Part shown: positions 1-6,428 of the stretch, piece by piece
How the letters are laid out: each line of letters opens with the position of its first letter
Numbering within the stretch: the first letter of the stretch is position 1
Assembly (NCBI GenBank): GCA_946480585.1
Contig: CAMLKQ010000120.1
Span: 1-6,875, forward strand
Reading direction: 5' to 3'
DNA: 6,875 nucleotides
Source of the DNA: an uncultured Kangiella sp.
GTDB taxonomy: Bacteria; Pseudomonadota; Gammaproteobacteria; Enterobacterales; DSM-103792
Translations under genes and position numbers: made by a program
The notes under the pieces: model-generated
Database searches by the model: none
The model's input: the letters and a program-made list of their open reading frames with translations, nothing else
What the model was told of the DNA's origin: nothing

Positions 1-225
1 ACATTATAGGATGTTGTATCTGCGGCGGGAGGCAGGTGCGAATCCGGTGATTTCTGGCGGTTTTACCGGTTCGGCCTGGCCGTCGATGGAAAAGATTGGC
101 ATGTCTCCGGCTCATGGCGCTGGCAAACCCTCGTCAGGATGGAAAAATCCGGCCCGAATTCGGGCATTTTTGGCAGACGCACCTATGCTTTGAACGGACG
201 TTTTTCACTGGGACTGACGGATTAG
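1..225. other. Upstream region without a convincing gene
   Basis: No reading frame here has a start, ribosome site and recognisable protein together. One + frame is open from 10 to 225 and stops directly before the yfiR-like ATG, but its first ATG is at 139, which would leave only 28 codons. A second + frame is open from 2 to 193 and resembles no family I know. The stretch has several small self-complementary pieces: CGGT/ACCG at 58-68, CGGCC-T-GGCCG around 72-82, GGAT/ATCC at 137-150 and a GC palindrome at 152-165. It is probably the 3' end of an upstream transcript plus the leader of the yfiR-like gene. I see no clear -35/-10 pair. Confidence 0.5.
143..171 (+). terminator. Possible short (bidirectional) intrinsic terminator
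   Basis: A perfect 14-nt palindrome, GCCCGAATTCGGGC, lies at 152-165 and is followed by ATTTTT at 166-171. An AAAAAT run at 143-148 precedes it, so the opposite strand also has a T run after the hairpin. The stem is only about 5 GC pairs with an AATT loop, which is short for an efficient terminator. If real, it would end transcription from a gene left of the window, or attenuate read-through into the yfiR-like gene 55 nt downstream. Confidence 0.4.
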
Positions 226-828
226 ATGGGCTGGAGCGGTCACACGGGTTGGAAACTGCGATCGGAACCGCTGCGTCTGCTGTTGTCGCTGCTGATGGCC
301 GTGCCCGCGCTGCTGCGGGCGGATGACAATCCAGCGGCGCTGAGCCGTGAATACGAAGTCAAAGCCGCGTTTCTGTTCAACTTTGCCAAATACGGTGAGT
401 GGCCGGCGGCATCGCTGCAGGTTTCACCGTTCCGATTCTGCATCTCCGGTCGTCCTGAACTGGCTACTTGGCTGAGCCAGCGGCTTCGCGGCCAACGCGT
501 GCATGCCTTGGTCGTGGATGTTGTTGATGTTGGCGGCAGCTTGGCGCCCAGCTGTCATTTGTTGTTCCTGACGGCGGATTTACCGACCGAACGCCGACTG
601 GCGTTGATCGCGGCAGGTCAACAACAACCGATTCTGATTGTCGGTGAAAGCGCCGGCGTGCTTGACGATGGTGCGACGGTGCGACTCTTCCTTGACGACG
701 GTACCGTGCATTTCGATGTCGATCTGAGCAATCTGGGCCGTCAAAAATTACAGCTCAGTTCCAAACTGCTGCGCCATGCCGATCAGGTTTTTGGCAAGCC
801 CGCGGGCAACGGCGAGGGCGTGCCATGA
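226..828 (+). CDS. YfiR-family (DUF4154) periplasmic regulatory protein
   Basis: A 200-residue protein that fits the YfiR/DUF4154 family in length and layout. Residues 16-32 form a hydrophobic signal-peptide core (LRLLLSLLMAVPALL) before RADD, so the mature protein should be periplasmic. The family start motif EYEVKAAFLFNFAKYGEWP is at residues 42-60, followed by PFRFCISGR (68-76), a CHLLFL strand (110-115), and the family C-terminal signature LSSKLL at 177-182. In Pseudomonas, YfiR binds and represses the CHASE8 diguanylate cyclase YfiN and responds to periplasmic redox state. Cys72 and Cys110 sit where a conserved disulfide is expected; there are no other cysteines. The gene overlaps the next one (ATGA), so the likely partner is the kinase's periplasmic domain (inference). 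The start at 226 is the only ATG giving a full signal peptide, but its ribosome site is weak (GACGGA at 216-221). Confidence 0.85.
   Translation: MGWSGHTGWKLRSEPLRLLLSLLMAVPALLRADDNPAALSREYEVKAAFLFNFAKYGEWPAASLQVSPFRFCISGRPELATWLSQRLRGQRVHALVVDVVDVGGSLAPSCHLLFLTADLPTERRLALIAAGQQQPILIVGESAGVLDDGATVRLFLDDGTVHFDVDLSNLGRQKLQLSSKLLRHADQVFGKPAGNGEGVP
814..818 (+). promoter_or_regulatory. Ribosome binding site of the histidine kinase
   Basis: GAGGG lies 6 nt before the ATG at 825, inside the end of the yfiR-like gene. It supports initiation at 825 (or at the adjacent ATG at 828) and translational coupling of the two genes. Confidence 0.6.
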
Positions 829-3047
829 TGCAATGGCAACAAGTCAGCCTGCGTGGCGCCCTGCTCCGTTTGCTGGGGCTGACCACCATCGTCACGATTA
901 CGTTGGTGGCGTTGACCATTCTGGGATATGAAGCCAGAACGCACCAGGATCGTTTGCAACAGGAAGTCTCGGCGCAATTGAATGTGGTGTCGCTGAACTT
1001 GCAGGCGGCGCTTGATTTCAGTGACCGCGAGTCGGCATTGGAAACGCTGCGAACGCTGGCACTGGACAAGCGATTCCAGGCCGCCGCGGTGACGGGTCGT
1101 GAAGGCGACGTTTTCGCCCGGTTTGTTGTGCCGGAAGCAAGTGAGTTTCGTTTTCCTGAGCTGGCAGATAAAGGCCCGGCCGAATCCGTGCAGGGCACCC
1201 TGCTCTACTTGCGCCGTGCGGTAACGTTCGAGCAAGAAACGCTTGGCCAAATTCACGCGTTCTACCGCCTGCCTCCGCTAACCGATCGCTTGCCGCAGTA
1301 CGTGATTGTGCTGGCTATTGTGATGGTTGCGCTTGGCATCATGGCAGCGCTGCTTTTCATTGCGGTGGAACAATTGATTGCCAAGCCAGCGCGGGTGTTG
1401 GCAGCACGGGCGCGAACCATGGCAGCCGGTGAAGGCGCAGATTTGCCGTTGCCAGCCAACGAAATTCAGCAGCTACAGGTCGATTTTGAACGCATGCTGC
1501 TGGCGATTGTCCGACGCGAGGGCGCGTTGCGTGAGCAGCAGGCCCGCATGCAATTGGCCCTGGCGGCCGCCCAACAAGGCGTGTGGGAACTGGACCCGGC
1601 TACCGGCGCCATGATCTGGGACGAAGCCGTTTATCGCATGACCGGTCTGGCGGCAGAAAATTTCTTGCCGAGCTGGAATGGCTTTCTGCAATTGCTCGGC
1701 CCGGATGATGCCGTCAGCCTTACCAGTTCGCTGGCTGCCATCCTGCAGAACCAGCGCACGGAGAGCACGACATTCTGCTGGCAACATGTCGAGCGCGGCG
1801 AGCGCCACCTGCAACTGGTTGGCAAGTTGTTTGTCTCGGAATCACCGCCAAGTCGCGTCGTGCGCGGCGTCGTACGCGATGTCACCGAACCCATCCAGGC
1901 TGAACGTGCGTTACGTGAAAGCGAACGACAGTTCCGGCTGCTGGTGGAGCAATCGCCGATTGCAATGTCGGTGGTGGATAACGAAAGCAATATCCTGCTG
2001 CTCAACGAAGCCTTTCATCAGCTTTTCGGCTATGGTCGCGACGTGTTGCTGTCGGTAAATGACTGGTGGGGTCTCGCCTACCCGGACCCGGATTACCGCG
2101 CCGAAATCATGCGCGATTGGCAGCAGCGATTGGTGCAGTCCGATGCGACTGGCGAGTTGTTCGAGCCGATGGAAGTGCGGGTGCGCTGCCATGACGGCAA
2201 TGACCGGATCGTGGAATTCAATGTCCAGCGCATCGGTGAGCGGCGCTTGGTGATTGCGCTCGATCTGACCGAGCGCAAGCGCGCTGAACGCGAAATCCGG
2301 CAACTCAATGAAGAGCTGGAACAGCGGGTGCGCAGCCGGACCGAAGAGCTGGAAATCGCCAACCGTGAACTGGAAGGTTTCAGTTATTCGGTGTCGCATG
2401 ATTTGCGGGCACCGCTGCGCGCGATCAGTGGCTTTGGTGCGGCGCTGGTCAATGACTACCGCGACAAGCTCGATGAAGATGGCCAACGCTATCTGGATCG
2501 GATGATGGCGGCCAGTCAGCGCATGGGCATGCTGATTGACGATTTGCTGCGCTTCTCGCGGCTGTCGCGCACCGAGATGATCCGCGAGCCAGTGGTGATG
2601 GGCGATTTGGTGGCGCAGATCTGGCAAGAATTGCAGGACAGCACCGATGAGGACATCGGCCGGCCGGAGGTGGCGGCGCTACCCGATTGCATCGCTGACC
2701 GCAGCTTGCTGAAACAAGTGTTGTTCAACCTGCTGGCCAACGCGGTCAAGTTCACCCGCGGCGTTTCACTGCGGCGCATTGAGGTGTTTGCCGAGCAGCA
2801 CGGAGCAGAAACGGTTTACGTCGTGCGCGACAACGGCGTGGGCTTCAGCATGGCCTATGCCGACAAGCTGTTTGGTGTCTTTCAGCGGCTGCACCGTGCC
2901 GAGGAGTTCGAAGGCACCGGGGTCGGTCTGGCACTGTGTCGGCGTATTGTCGAGCGACATGGCGGCCGCATCTGGGCGGAAAGCGCGCCCGGGAAAGGCG
3001 CCAGCTTCCGTTTCACGCTGGCCGGCAAGGGACTGGTCACGGAATGA
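825..3047 (+). CDS. CHASE8-HAMP-PAS-PAS membrane sensor histidine kinase
   Basis: A 740-residue membrane sensor kinase. Domains in order: TM1 (about 11-34); a periplasmic CHASE8-like domain (about 35-155) with the AALDFSDRESALETL stretch at 61-75; TM2 (about 157-181); HAMP (about 178-232); PAS1 (about 240-355, ending VVRDVTEP); PAS2 (about 366-485, ending ALDLTERK); a coiled coil (485-515); HisKA with the phospho-accepting His525 in SHDLRAPLRAI; and HATPase with N box NLLANAVKFT (635-644, Asn639), G1 DNGVGF (669-674), F box LFGVFQRLH (682-690) and G2 GTGVGL (697-702). All catalytic boxes are intact. The dimerisation/catalytic part resembles phytochrome-type kinases. There is no receiver domain and no response regulator in the window, so its phosphotransfer partner is unknown. 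The ATGA overlap with the yfiR-like gene implies co-translation, and the CHASE8-HAMP input is the same type that YfiR controls in YfiN. The signal sensed is inferred, not seen. Confidence 0.9.
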   Translation: MMQWQQVSLRGALLRLLGLTTIVTITLVALTILGYEARTHQDRLQQEVSAQLNVVSLNLQAALDFSDRESALETLRTLALDKRFQAAAVTGREGDVFARFVVPEASEFRFPELADKGPAESVQGTLLYLRRAVTFEQETLGQIHAFYRLPPLTDRLPQYVIVLAIVMVALGIMAALLFIAVEQLIAKPARVLAARARTMAAGEGADLPLPANEIQQLQVDFERMLLAIVRREGALREQQARMQLALAAAQQGVWELDPATGAMIWDEAVYRMTGLAAENFLPSWNGFLQLLGPDDAVSLTSSLAAILQNQRTESTTFCWQHVERGERHLQLVGKLFVSESPPSRVVRGVVRDVTEPIQAERALRESERQFRLLVEQSPIAMSVVDNESNILLLNEAFHQLFGYGRDVLLSVNDWWGLAYPDPDYRAEIMRDWQQRLVQSDATGELFEPMEVRVRCHDGNDRIVEFNVQRIGERRLVIALDLTERKRAEREIRQLNEELEQRVRSRTEELEIANRELEGFSYSVSHDLRAPLRAISGFGAALVNDYRDKLDEDGQRYLDRMMAASQRMGMLIDDLLRFSRLSRTEMIREPVVMGDLVAQIWQELQDSTDEDIGRPEVAALPDCIADRSLLKQVLFNLLANAVKFTRGVSLRRIEVFAEQHGAETVYVVRDNGVGFSMAYADKLFGVFQRLHRAEEFEGTGVGLALCRRIVERHGGRIWAESAPGKGASFRFTLAGKGLVTE

Positions 3048-3169
3048 GCACTCGCACGATTCACCAACGGCTAAAAGATTCATTCATGTTGAATCTTTTA
3101 GCCGGCTACTTTAACCTGTTGTTGATCAGCGTGTACACCAAAGGCGATTGGCCTCTGCCGGGCCCTTGA
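3044..3169 (+). CDS. Doubtful 41-residue small ORF overlapping the kinase stop
   Basis: An ATG at 3044 overlaps the kinase TGA in an ATGA arrangement and opens a 41-residue frame ending at 3169. AAGGGA at 3027-3032 could serve as a ribosome site, although the spacing (11 nt) is long. The peptide has a hydrophobic middle (residues 14-31, FMLNLLAGYFNLLLISVY), so it could be a single-span membrane peptide. Against it: a perfect inverted repeat occupies residues 9-20, the frame uses CTA and TTA codons that neighbouring genes avoid, its stop falls inside the Anr box, and I recognise no family. Most likely chance, but the coupled start makes it worth listing. Confidence 0.18.
   Translation: MSTRTIHQRLKDSFMLNLLAGYFNLLLISVYTKGDWPLPGP
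3068..3104 (+). terminator. Strong hairpin after the kinase gene (possible terminator)
   Basis: A perfect 15-bp inverted repeat: CGGCTAAAAGATTCA at 3068-3082 pairs with TGAATCTTTTAGCCG at 3090-3104 around the 7-nt loop TTCATGT. It begins 20 nt after the kinase stop, where a transcription terminator is expected, and it separates the kinase unit from the cco operon. No T run follows (the next bases are GCTACTTTAACC), so it is not a textbook intrinsic terminator. It could instead stabilise the mRNA 3' end or be a protein-binding palindrome. Confidence 0.5.
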
Positions 3170-3179
3170 TCTCCATCAA
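3166..3179 (+). promoter_or_regulatory. Anr/FNR box upstream of ccoN
   Basis: TTGATCTCCATCAA matches the FNR/Anr consensus TTGAT-N4-ATCAA at all ten defined positions. Anr and FNR are oxygen-labile [4Fe-4S] activators that bind this site under low oxygen, and cbb3 operons are classic targets. Its centre (3172.5) lies 113 nt before the ccoN ATG and 41.5 bp before the start site implied by the -10 at 3202-3207, the geometry of a class II activated promoter. Confidence 0.88.
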
Positions 3180-3201
3180 AGGTGATCTGGCACTAAACCT
3201 C

Positions 3202-3207
3202 GACAAT
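3202..3207 (+). promoter_or_regulatory. Candidate -10 element of the cco operon promoter
   Basis: GACAAT matches TATAAT at four of six positions. It was located by placing the Anr box at -41.5, which predicts a start near 3214 and a 72-nt leader before ccoN. There is no good -35, as expected for an activator-dependent promoter. The match itself is modest, so the call depends on the box. Confidence 0.5.
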
Positions 3208-3285
3208 TTGTAAGGACAATAAACGGTCGTCATGGCGCAGCAGCTTCCCCTGTTTGTGCCGTAGACCATCTGATGTGGAGGCTCC

Positions 3286-4722
3286 ATGGGGAATAGCAGC
3301 GTCCCGGCTGGCATCGCGTACGAAACCCGCGTCGTACGTCAATTTGCCATTGCCACGATTGTATGGGGAGTTGTCGGCATGCTGGTCGGGGTGATTATCG
3401 CCGCCCAGCTGATTTGGCCGGAACTCAATTTCAACCTGCCGTGGCTTTCTTACGGCCGGTTGCGACCACTGCACACCAATGCGGTGATTTTTGCTTTTGG
3501 CGGCAGCGCTCTGTTTGCCACCTCGTACTGGGTGGTGCAACGGACCAGTCATGTGCCGCTGGCATTCCCGAAACTGGCCGCATTTACCTTCTGGGGCTGG
3601 CAACTGGTGATCGTGCTCGCCGCCATCAGCTTGCCGCTGGGTTACACCTCGGCCAAGGAATACGCCGAGCTGGAATGGCCGATCGACATCCTGATCGCCG
3701 TCGTTTGGGTGGCCTACGCGGTGGTGTTCTTTGAAACCATCCGCCGCCGCAACACCTCGCACATTTATGTGGCGAACTGGTTTTTCGGTGCTTACATTTT
3801 GACCATTGCGATTCTGCACATTGTCAACAGCGCTGCGGTGCCGGTGTCGCTGACCAAATCGTACTCGGCCTATCCCGGTGCGGTCGATGCGATGGTGCAA
3901 TGGTGGTATGGCCATAACGCGGTGGGTTTCTTCCTGACCGCCGGCTTCCTCGGCATGATGTATTACTTCGTGCCGAAGCAGGCGGGGCGTCCGGTGTATT
4001 CGTATCGCCTGTCGGTCGTGCACTTCTGGGCGCTGATCGCGGTGTATATGTGGGCCGGTCCGCACCACTTGCACTACTCTGCCCTGCCGGATTGGGCACA
4101 ATCACTCGGCATGGTGTTCTCGCTGATTCTGCTCGCTCCAAGCTGGGGTGGCGCCATCAACGGCGTGATGACCTTGTCGGGTGCCTGGGACAAGCTGCGC
4201 ACCGATCCGATCATCCGTTTCCTGATCGTCTCGCTGTCGTTCTACATGATGTCGACCTTTGAAGGTCCGATGATGTCGATCAAGACGGTCAATGCCCTGT
4301 CGCACAACACCGAATGGACCGTGGGTCACGTCCACTCCGGCGCGCTCGGTTGGGTCGCGTTCATTACGATCGGTTCCATGTACGCCCTGATCCCGACCTT
4401 GTTCGATAAAGAGCGGATGTACAGCACCAAGTTGATCAGCTGGCATTTCTGGGTGGCAACCATTGGTGTCGTGCTCTACATCGCCTCGATGTGGATCGCC
4501 GGCGTCATGGAAGGTTTGATGTGGCGTGCAGTCAATGCCGACGGCACCCTCACCTACACCTTTGTTGAGGCACTGAAAGCCAAATATCCGTATTACATCG
4601 TGCGCTTGATCGGCGGTCTGATGTTCCTGTCCGGCATGTTGATCATGGTTTACAACGTGGTCAAAACGCTGACCTCGCCGTCTACCACTGCTGCCAAGCA
4701 ACCTGCGCTGCAAGCCGCTTGA
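3286..4722 (+). CDS. ccoN: cbb3-type cytochrome c oxidase subunit I (CcoN)
   Basis: Catalytic subunit of the cbb3 oxidase, an inner-membrane heme-copper enzyme that reduces O2 to water and pumps protons with high oxygen affinity. It has 478 residues, the usual length, and is hydrophobic throughout with the helices expected of the family. Visible ligands: His63 ([11 protein letters not shown]) and His350 for low-spin heme b, His348 ([12 protein letters not shown]) for high-spin heme b3, and His210 ([11 protein letters not shown]), His260 and His261 ([13 protein letters not shown]) for CuB. Tyr254 ([10 protein letters not shown]) is at the position of the tyrosine cross-linked to the CuB histidine, and Glu326 (STFEGPMMS) is the conserved channel glutamate. 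The ATG at 3286 follows GGAG at 3277-3280. It is the first gene of ccoNOQP, downstream of an Anr/FNR box, so low-oxygen induction is expected. Confidence 0.98.
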   Translation: MGNSSVPAGIAYETRVVRQFAIATIVWGVVGMLVGVIIAAQLIWPELNFNLPWLSYGRLRPLHTNAVIFAFGGSALFATSYWVVQRTSHVPLAFPKLAAFTFWGWQLVIVLAAISLPLGYTSAKEYAELEWPIDILIAVVWVAYAVVFFETIRRRNTSHIYVANWFFGAYILTIAILHIVNSAAVPVSLTKSYSAYPGAVDAMVQWWYGHNAVGFFLTAGFLGMMYYFVPKQAGRPVYSYRLSVVHFWALIAVYMWAGPHHLHYSALPDWAQSLGMVFSLILLAPSWGGAINGVMTLSGAWDKLRTDPIIRFLIVSLSFYMMSTFEGPMMSIKTVNALSHNTEWTVGHVHSGALGWVAFITIGSMYALIPTLFDKERMYSTKLISWHFWVATIGVVLYIASMWIAGVMEGLMWRAVNADGTLTYTFVEALKAKYPYYIVRLIGGLMFLSGMLIMVYNVVKTLTSPSTTAAKQPALQAA

Positions 4723-4726
4723 GGAG
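4721..4726 (+). promoter_or_regulatory. Ribosome binding site that sets the ccoO start
   Basis: GAGGAG overlaps the ccoN stop codon and lies 7 nt before the ATG at 4734. This favours 4734 over an in-frame ATG at 4719, which would add five residues, overlap ccoN and lie before this site. Confidence 0.8.
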
Positions 4727-4733
4727 CCACACG

Positions 4734-5342
4734 ATGAATCACGAAAAAGTTGAAAAGAACGTCGGCCTGATGGCGATCCTGATCATCATCGTGGTCAGTT
4801 TCGGTGGCCTGGCCGAAATCGTTCCGCTGTACTTCGTCAAAGACACAACGGAGCCGGTCACTGGTTTGCAGCCGTGGAATGCGCTGCAGGTGGAAGGTCG
4901 AGATGTCTACATCCGCGAAGGCTGCCACGTTTGCCACACCCAGATGATCCGGCCGTTCCGTGCCGAAACCGAACGCTACGGTCACTACTCGCTCGCGGGC
5001 GAGCACGTCTGGGAGCATCCGTTCCTGTGGGGCTCCAAGCGCACGGGTCCGGATCTGGCCCGGGTCGGTGGCCGCTATTCGGATGAATGGCACCGCGTGC
5101 ACCTGACCAATCCGCGCATCGTCGTGCCGGAGTCAAACATGCCGGCGTTCCCGTGGCTGAACAGCAACGTGCTGACCGGTGAAGACACGGCTGCCAAGCT
5201 GAAAGCGCTGCGTCTGCTCGGTGTGCCGTACACCGACGAACAAATCGCCAACGCCAAGGCTGACGTCGCCGGCAAAACCGAAATGGACGCCGTTGTGGCT
5301 TATCTGCAAGGCCTCGGCACCACCATCAAGGCGAAGAGGTAA
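4734..5342 (+). CDS. ccoO: cbb3-type cytochrome c oxidase subunit II (CcoO)
   Basis: Mono-heme c-type cytochrome subunit that passes electrons from CcoP to the CcoN active site. It has 202 residues, normal for CcoO. An N-terminal membrane anchor (about 11-34, [14 protein letters not shown] onward) is followed by a periplasmic domain with one heme c site, C64-H-V-C67-H68 ([15 protein letters not shown]), and an axial methionine, Met136, in [31 protein letters not shown] (100-120) is a typical CcoO stretch. The start at 4734 is chosen because a strong GAGGAG precedes it; the upstream ATG at 4719 is rejected. Only 11 nt separate it from ccoN, so the two are co-transcribed. Confidence 0.98.
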   Translation: MNHEKVEKNVGLMAILIIIVVSFGGLAEIVPLYFVKDTTEPVTGLQPWNALQVEGRDVYIREGCHVCHTQMIRPFRAETERYGHYSLAGEHVWEHPFLWGSKRTGPDLARVGGRYSDEWHRVHLTNPRIVVPESNMPAFPWLNSNVLTGEDTAAKLKALRLLGVPYTDEQIANAKADVAGKTEMDAVVAYLQGLGTTIKAKR

Positions 5343-5347
5343 TCACC

Positions 5348-5521
5348 ATGGACATGAACTGGTTTCGTGGCGCCATGACCGTGATCTGGCTGGTGATCTT
5401 CCTCGGTGTGCTGTGGTGGGCCTACAGCCCGCGTCGGAAAGCACGATTTGAAGATGCTGCACGCCTGGTTTTTGATGACCAGCCGCGTGACGGCAACAGC
5501 AGCGATTCTCGGGAGCGGTAA
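5348..5521 (+). CDS. ccoQ: cbb3-type oxidase small subunit CcoQ (FixQ)
   Basis: A 57-residue protein in the invariant ccoQ position between ccoO and ccoP. It has a single membrane helix (about residues 9-26, AMTVIWLVIFLGVLWWAY) and then the SPRRKARFEDAARL segment, typical of CcoQ/FixQ, with a polar cytoplasmic tail. CcoQ has no cofactor; in other bacteria it helps assemble or stabilise the oxidase, especially in the presence of oxygen. The ribosome site GAGGT (5336-5340) lies 7 nt before the ATG and overlaps the end of ccoO. The intergenic gap is 5 nt. Confidence 0.93.
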   Translation: MDMNWFRGAMTVIWLVIFLGVLWWAYSPRRKARFEDAARLVFDDQPRDGNSSDSRER

Positions 5522-5523
5522 TC

Positions 5524-6414
5524 ATGAGTCTGACCGTCAGTCTCTACATCATGGCGCTGGTGGCGCTGAACATTGCCGGTTGCTGGTGGTTGCTGGTGAA
5601 AACCAAAAACCTGAAAACCGATGAAGATGCCAGCGGCAAGGTCAATCACAGTTACGATGGCATTGAGGAATACAACAAGCCGCTGCCGCGTTGGTGGTTG
5701 TATCTGTTCTACATCACCATTTTCTTCTCGATCGGTTATCTGGTGTTGTATCCGGGCTTTGGTCACCTGCCGGGCGTGCTCGGCTGGACCCAAACCGGCC
5801 AGCATGCCGAAGAAGTGAAAGTGGCCGAGGAACAAGTGGCGCCGTTGTATGCCGGCTTTCTCGCCAAATCGGTTGCGGATCTGGGCACTGATCAGGCCGC
5901 ACTTGCGGTGGGCTCGCGGTTGTTCGGCAACAACTGCGCCACCTGCCATGGTGCCGATGCCAAAGGCGCGCCTGGCTTTCCGAACCTGACCGATGCCGAC
6001 TGGATCTATGGCGGTGAGCCGGAGACCATCAAGCAGACGCTGACCTACGGTCGTCAGGGCATGATGCCGGCATTCGGTGCCACGCTTGATGAGCCTGCGC
6101 AATTGGCCGTTCGTCACTATGTGTTGTCGCTGAGTGGTCGTGATCACGACGCGCAACTGGCGGCACAAGGCAAGAGCAGTTTCGAAACCGTGTGCGCGGC
6201 CTGTCATGGCATCGATGGCAAAGGCAACAAAATGCTCGGCGCCGTCAACCTGACCGACGATGTCTGGCTCTACGGTGGCACTCACGCGGCCATTGCTGAC
6301 ACCATCAAGAACGGTCGCAATGGCGTGATGCCGGCGCACGGCGACTTGCTCGGCGAAGCGCGCATCCACGTGCTGACCGCCTATCTGCTGTCGTTGTCGG
6401 CCGACAATAAGTGA
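5524..6414 (+). CDS. ccoP: cbb3-type cytochrome c oxidase subunit III (CcoP)
   Basis: Di-heme c-type cytochrome subunit that receives electrons from soluble or membrane cytochromes and feeds CcoO. It has 296 residues, usual for CcoP. There are two membrane helices (about 5-25 and 56-76) with the cytoplasmic loop HSYDGIEEYNKPLPRWW (42-58) characteristic of the family, then two cytochrome c domains. Heme sites are C138-A-T-C141-H142 and C224-A-A-C227-H228, with axial methionines in GMMPAFG (Met181) and GVMPAHG (Met269). The two domains look like internal duplicates: each has NLTD, a W-x-YGG motif and the methionine loop in order. The ATG at 5524 follows GGGAG (5511-5515), 2 nt after the ccoQ stop. 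Confidence 0.98.
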   Translation: MSLTVSLYIMALVALNIAGCWWLLVKTKNLKTDEDASGKVNHSYDGIEEYNKPLPRWWLYLFYITIFFSIGYLVLYPGFGHLPGVLGWTQTGQHAEEVKVAEEQVAPLYAGFLAKSVADLGTDQAALAVGSRLFGNNCATCHGADAKGAPGFPNLTDADWIYGGEPETIKQTLTYGRQGMMPAFGATLDEPAQLAVRHYVLSLSGRDHDAQLAAQGKSSFETVCAACHGIDGKGNKMLGAVNLTDDVWLYGGTHAAIADTIKNGRNGVMPAHGDLLGEARIHVLTAYLLSLSADNK

Positions 6415-6428
6415 TGGGAGTGAAGTAA

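Noticed and set aside
30..140. Cobalamin riboswitch suggested by GGTGCGAATCC at 35-45 and GTCAGGAT at 133-140
   Set aside because: The CCCGC-ACTG core element that should follow the AATCC segment is missing, the flanking helix does not pair, and the 3' segment is a poor match.
10..225. Open + frame ending exactly before the yfiR-like ATG (possible tail of an upstream gene)
   Set aside because: A stop lies in the same frame at 7-9, the only ATG is at 139, and the translation resembles no family I recognise.
190..225. Sigma-70 promoter for the yfiR-like gene using TTGAAC at 190-195
   Set aside because: No -10-like hexamer lies 16-18 bp downstream.
1911..2627. Minus-strand open frame opposite the kinase
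   Set aside because: Shadow of the PAS2/HisKA coding region; no recognisable protein features.
3119..3133. Second Anr/FNR-like site at TTGATCAGCG
   Set aside because: Only the left half-site TTGAT is present; the right half reads GTGTA instead of ATCAA.
3232..3264. 10-residue leader ORF in the ccoN 5' leader
   Set aside because: The only purine-rich site (AAGGA, 3212-3216) is about 15 nt away and overlaps the predicted transcript start; no regulatory codon pattern is visible.
3193..4101. Long minus-strand open frame opposite ccoN
   Set aside because: It is antisense to a certain gene, rich in His, Arg and Gln from reverse-complemented codons, and resembles no family; a codon-bias shadow.
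5422..6369. Long minus-strand open frame opposite ccoQ and ccoP
   Set aside because: Same reasons: antisense to genes with clear heme motifs, no recognisable domain, no ribosome site.
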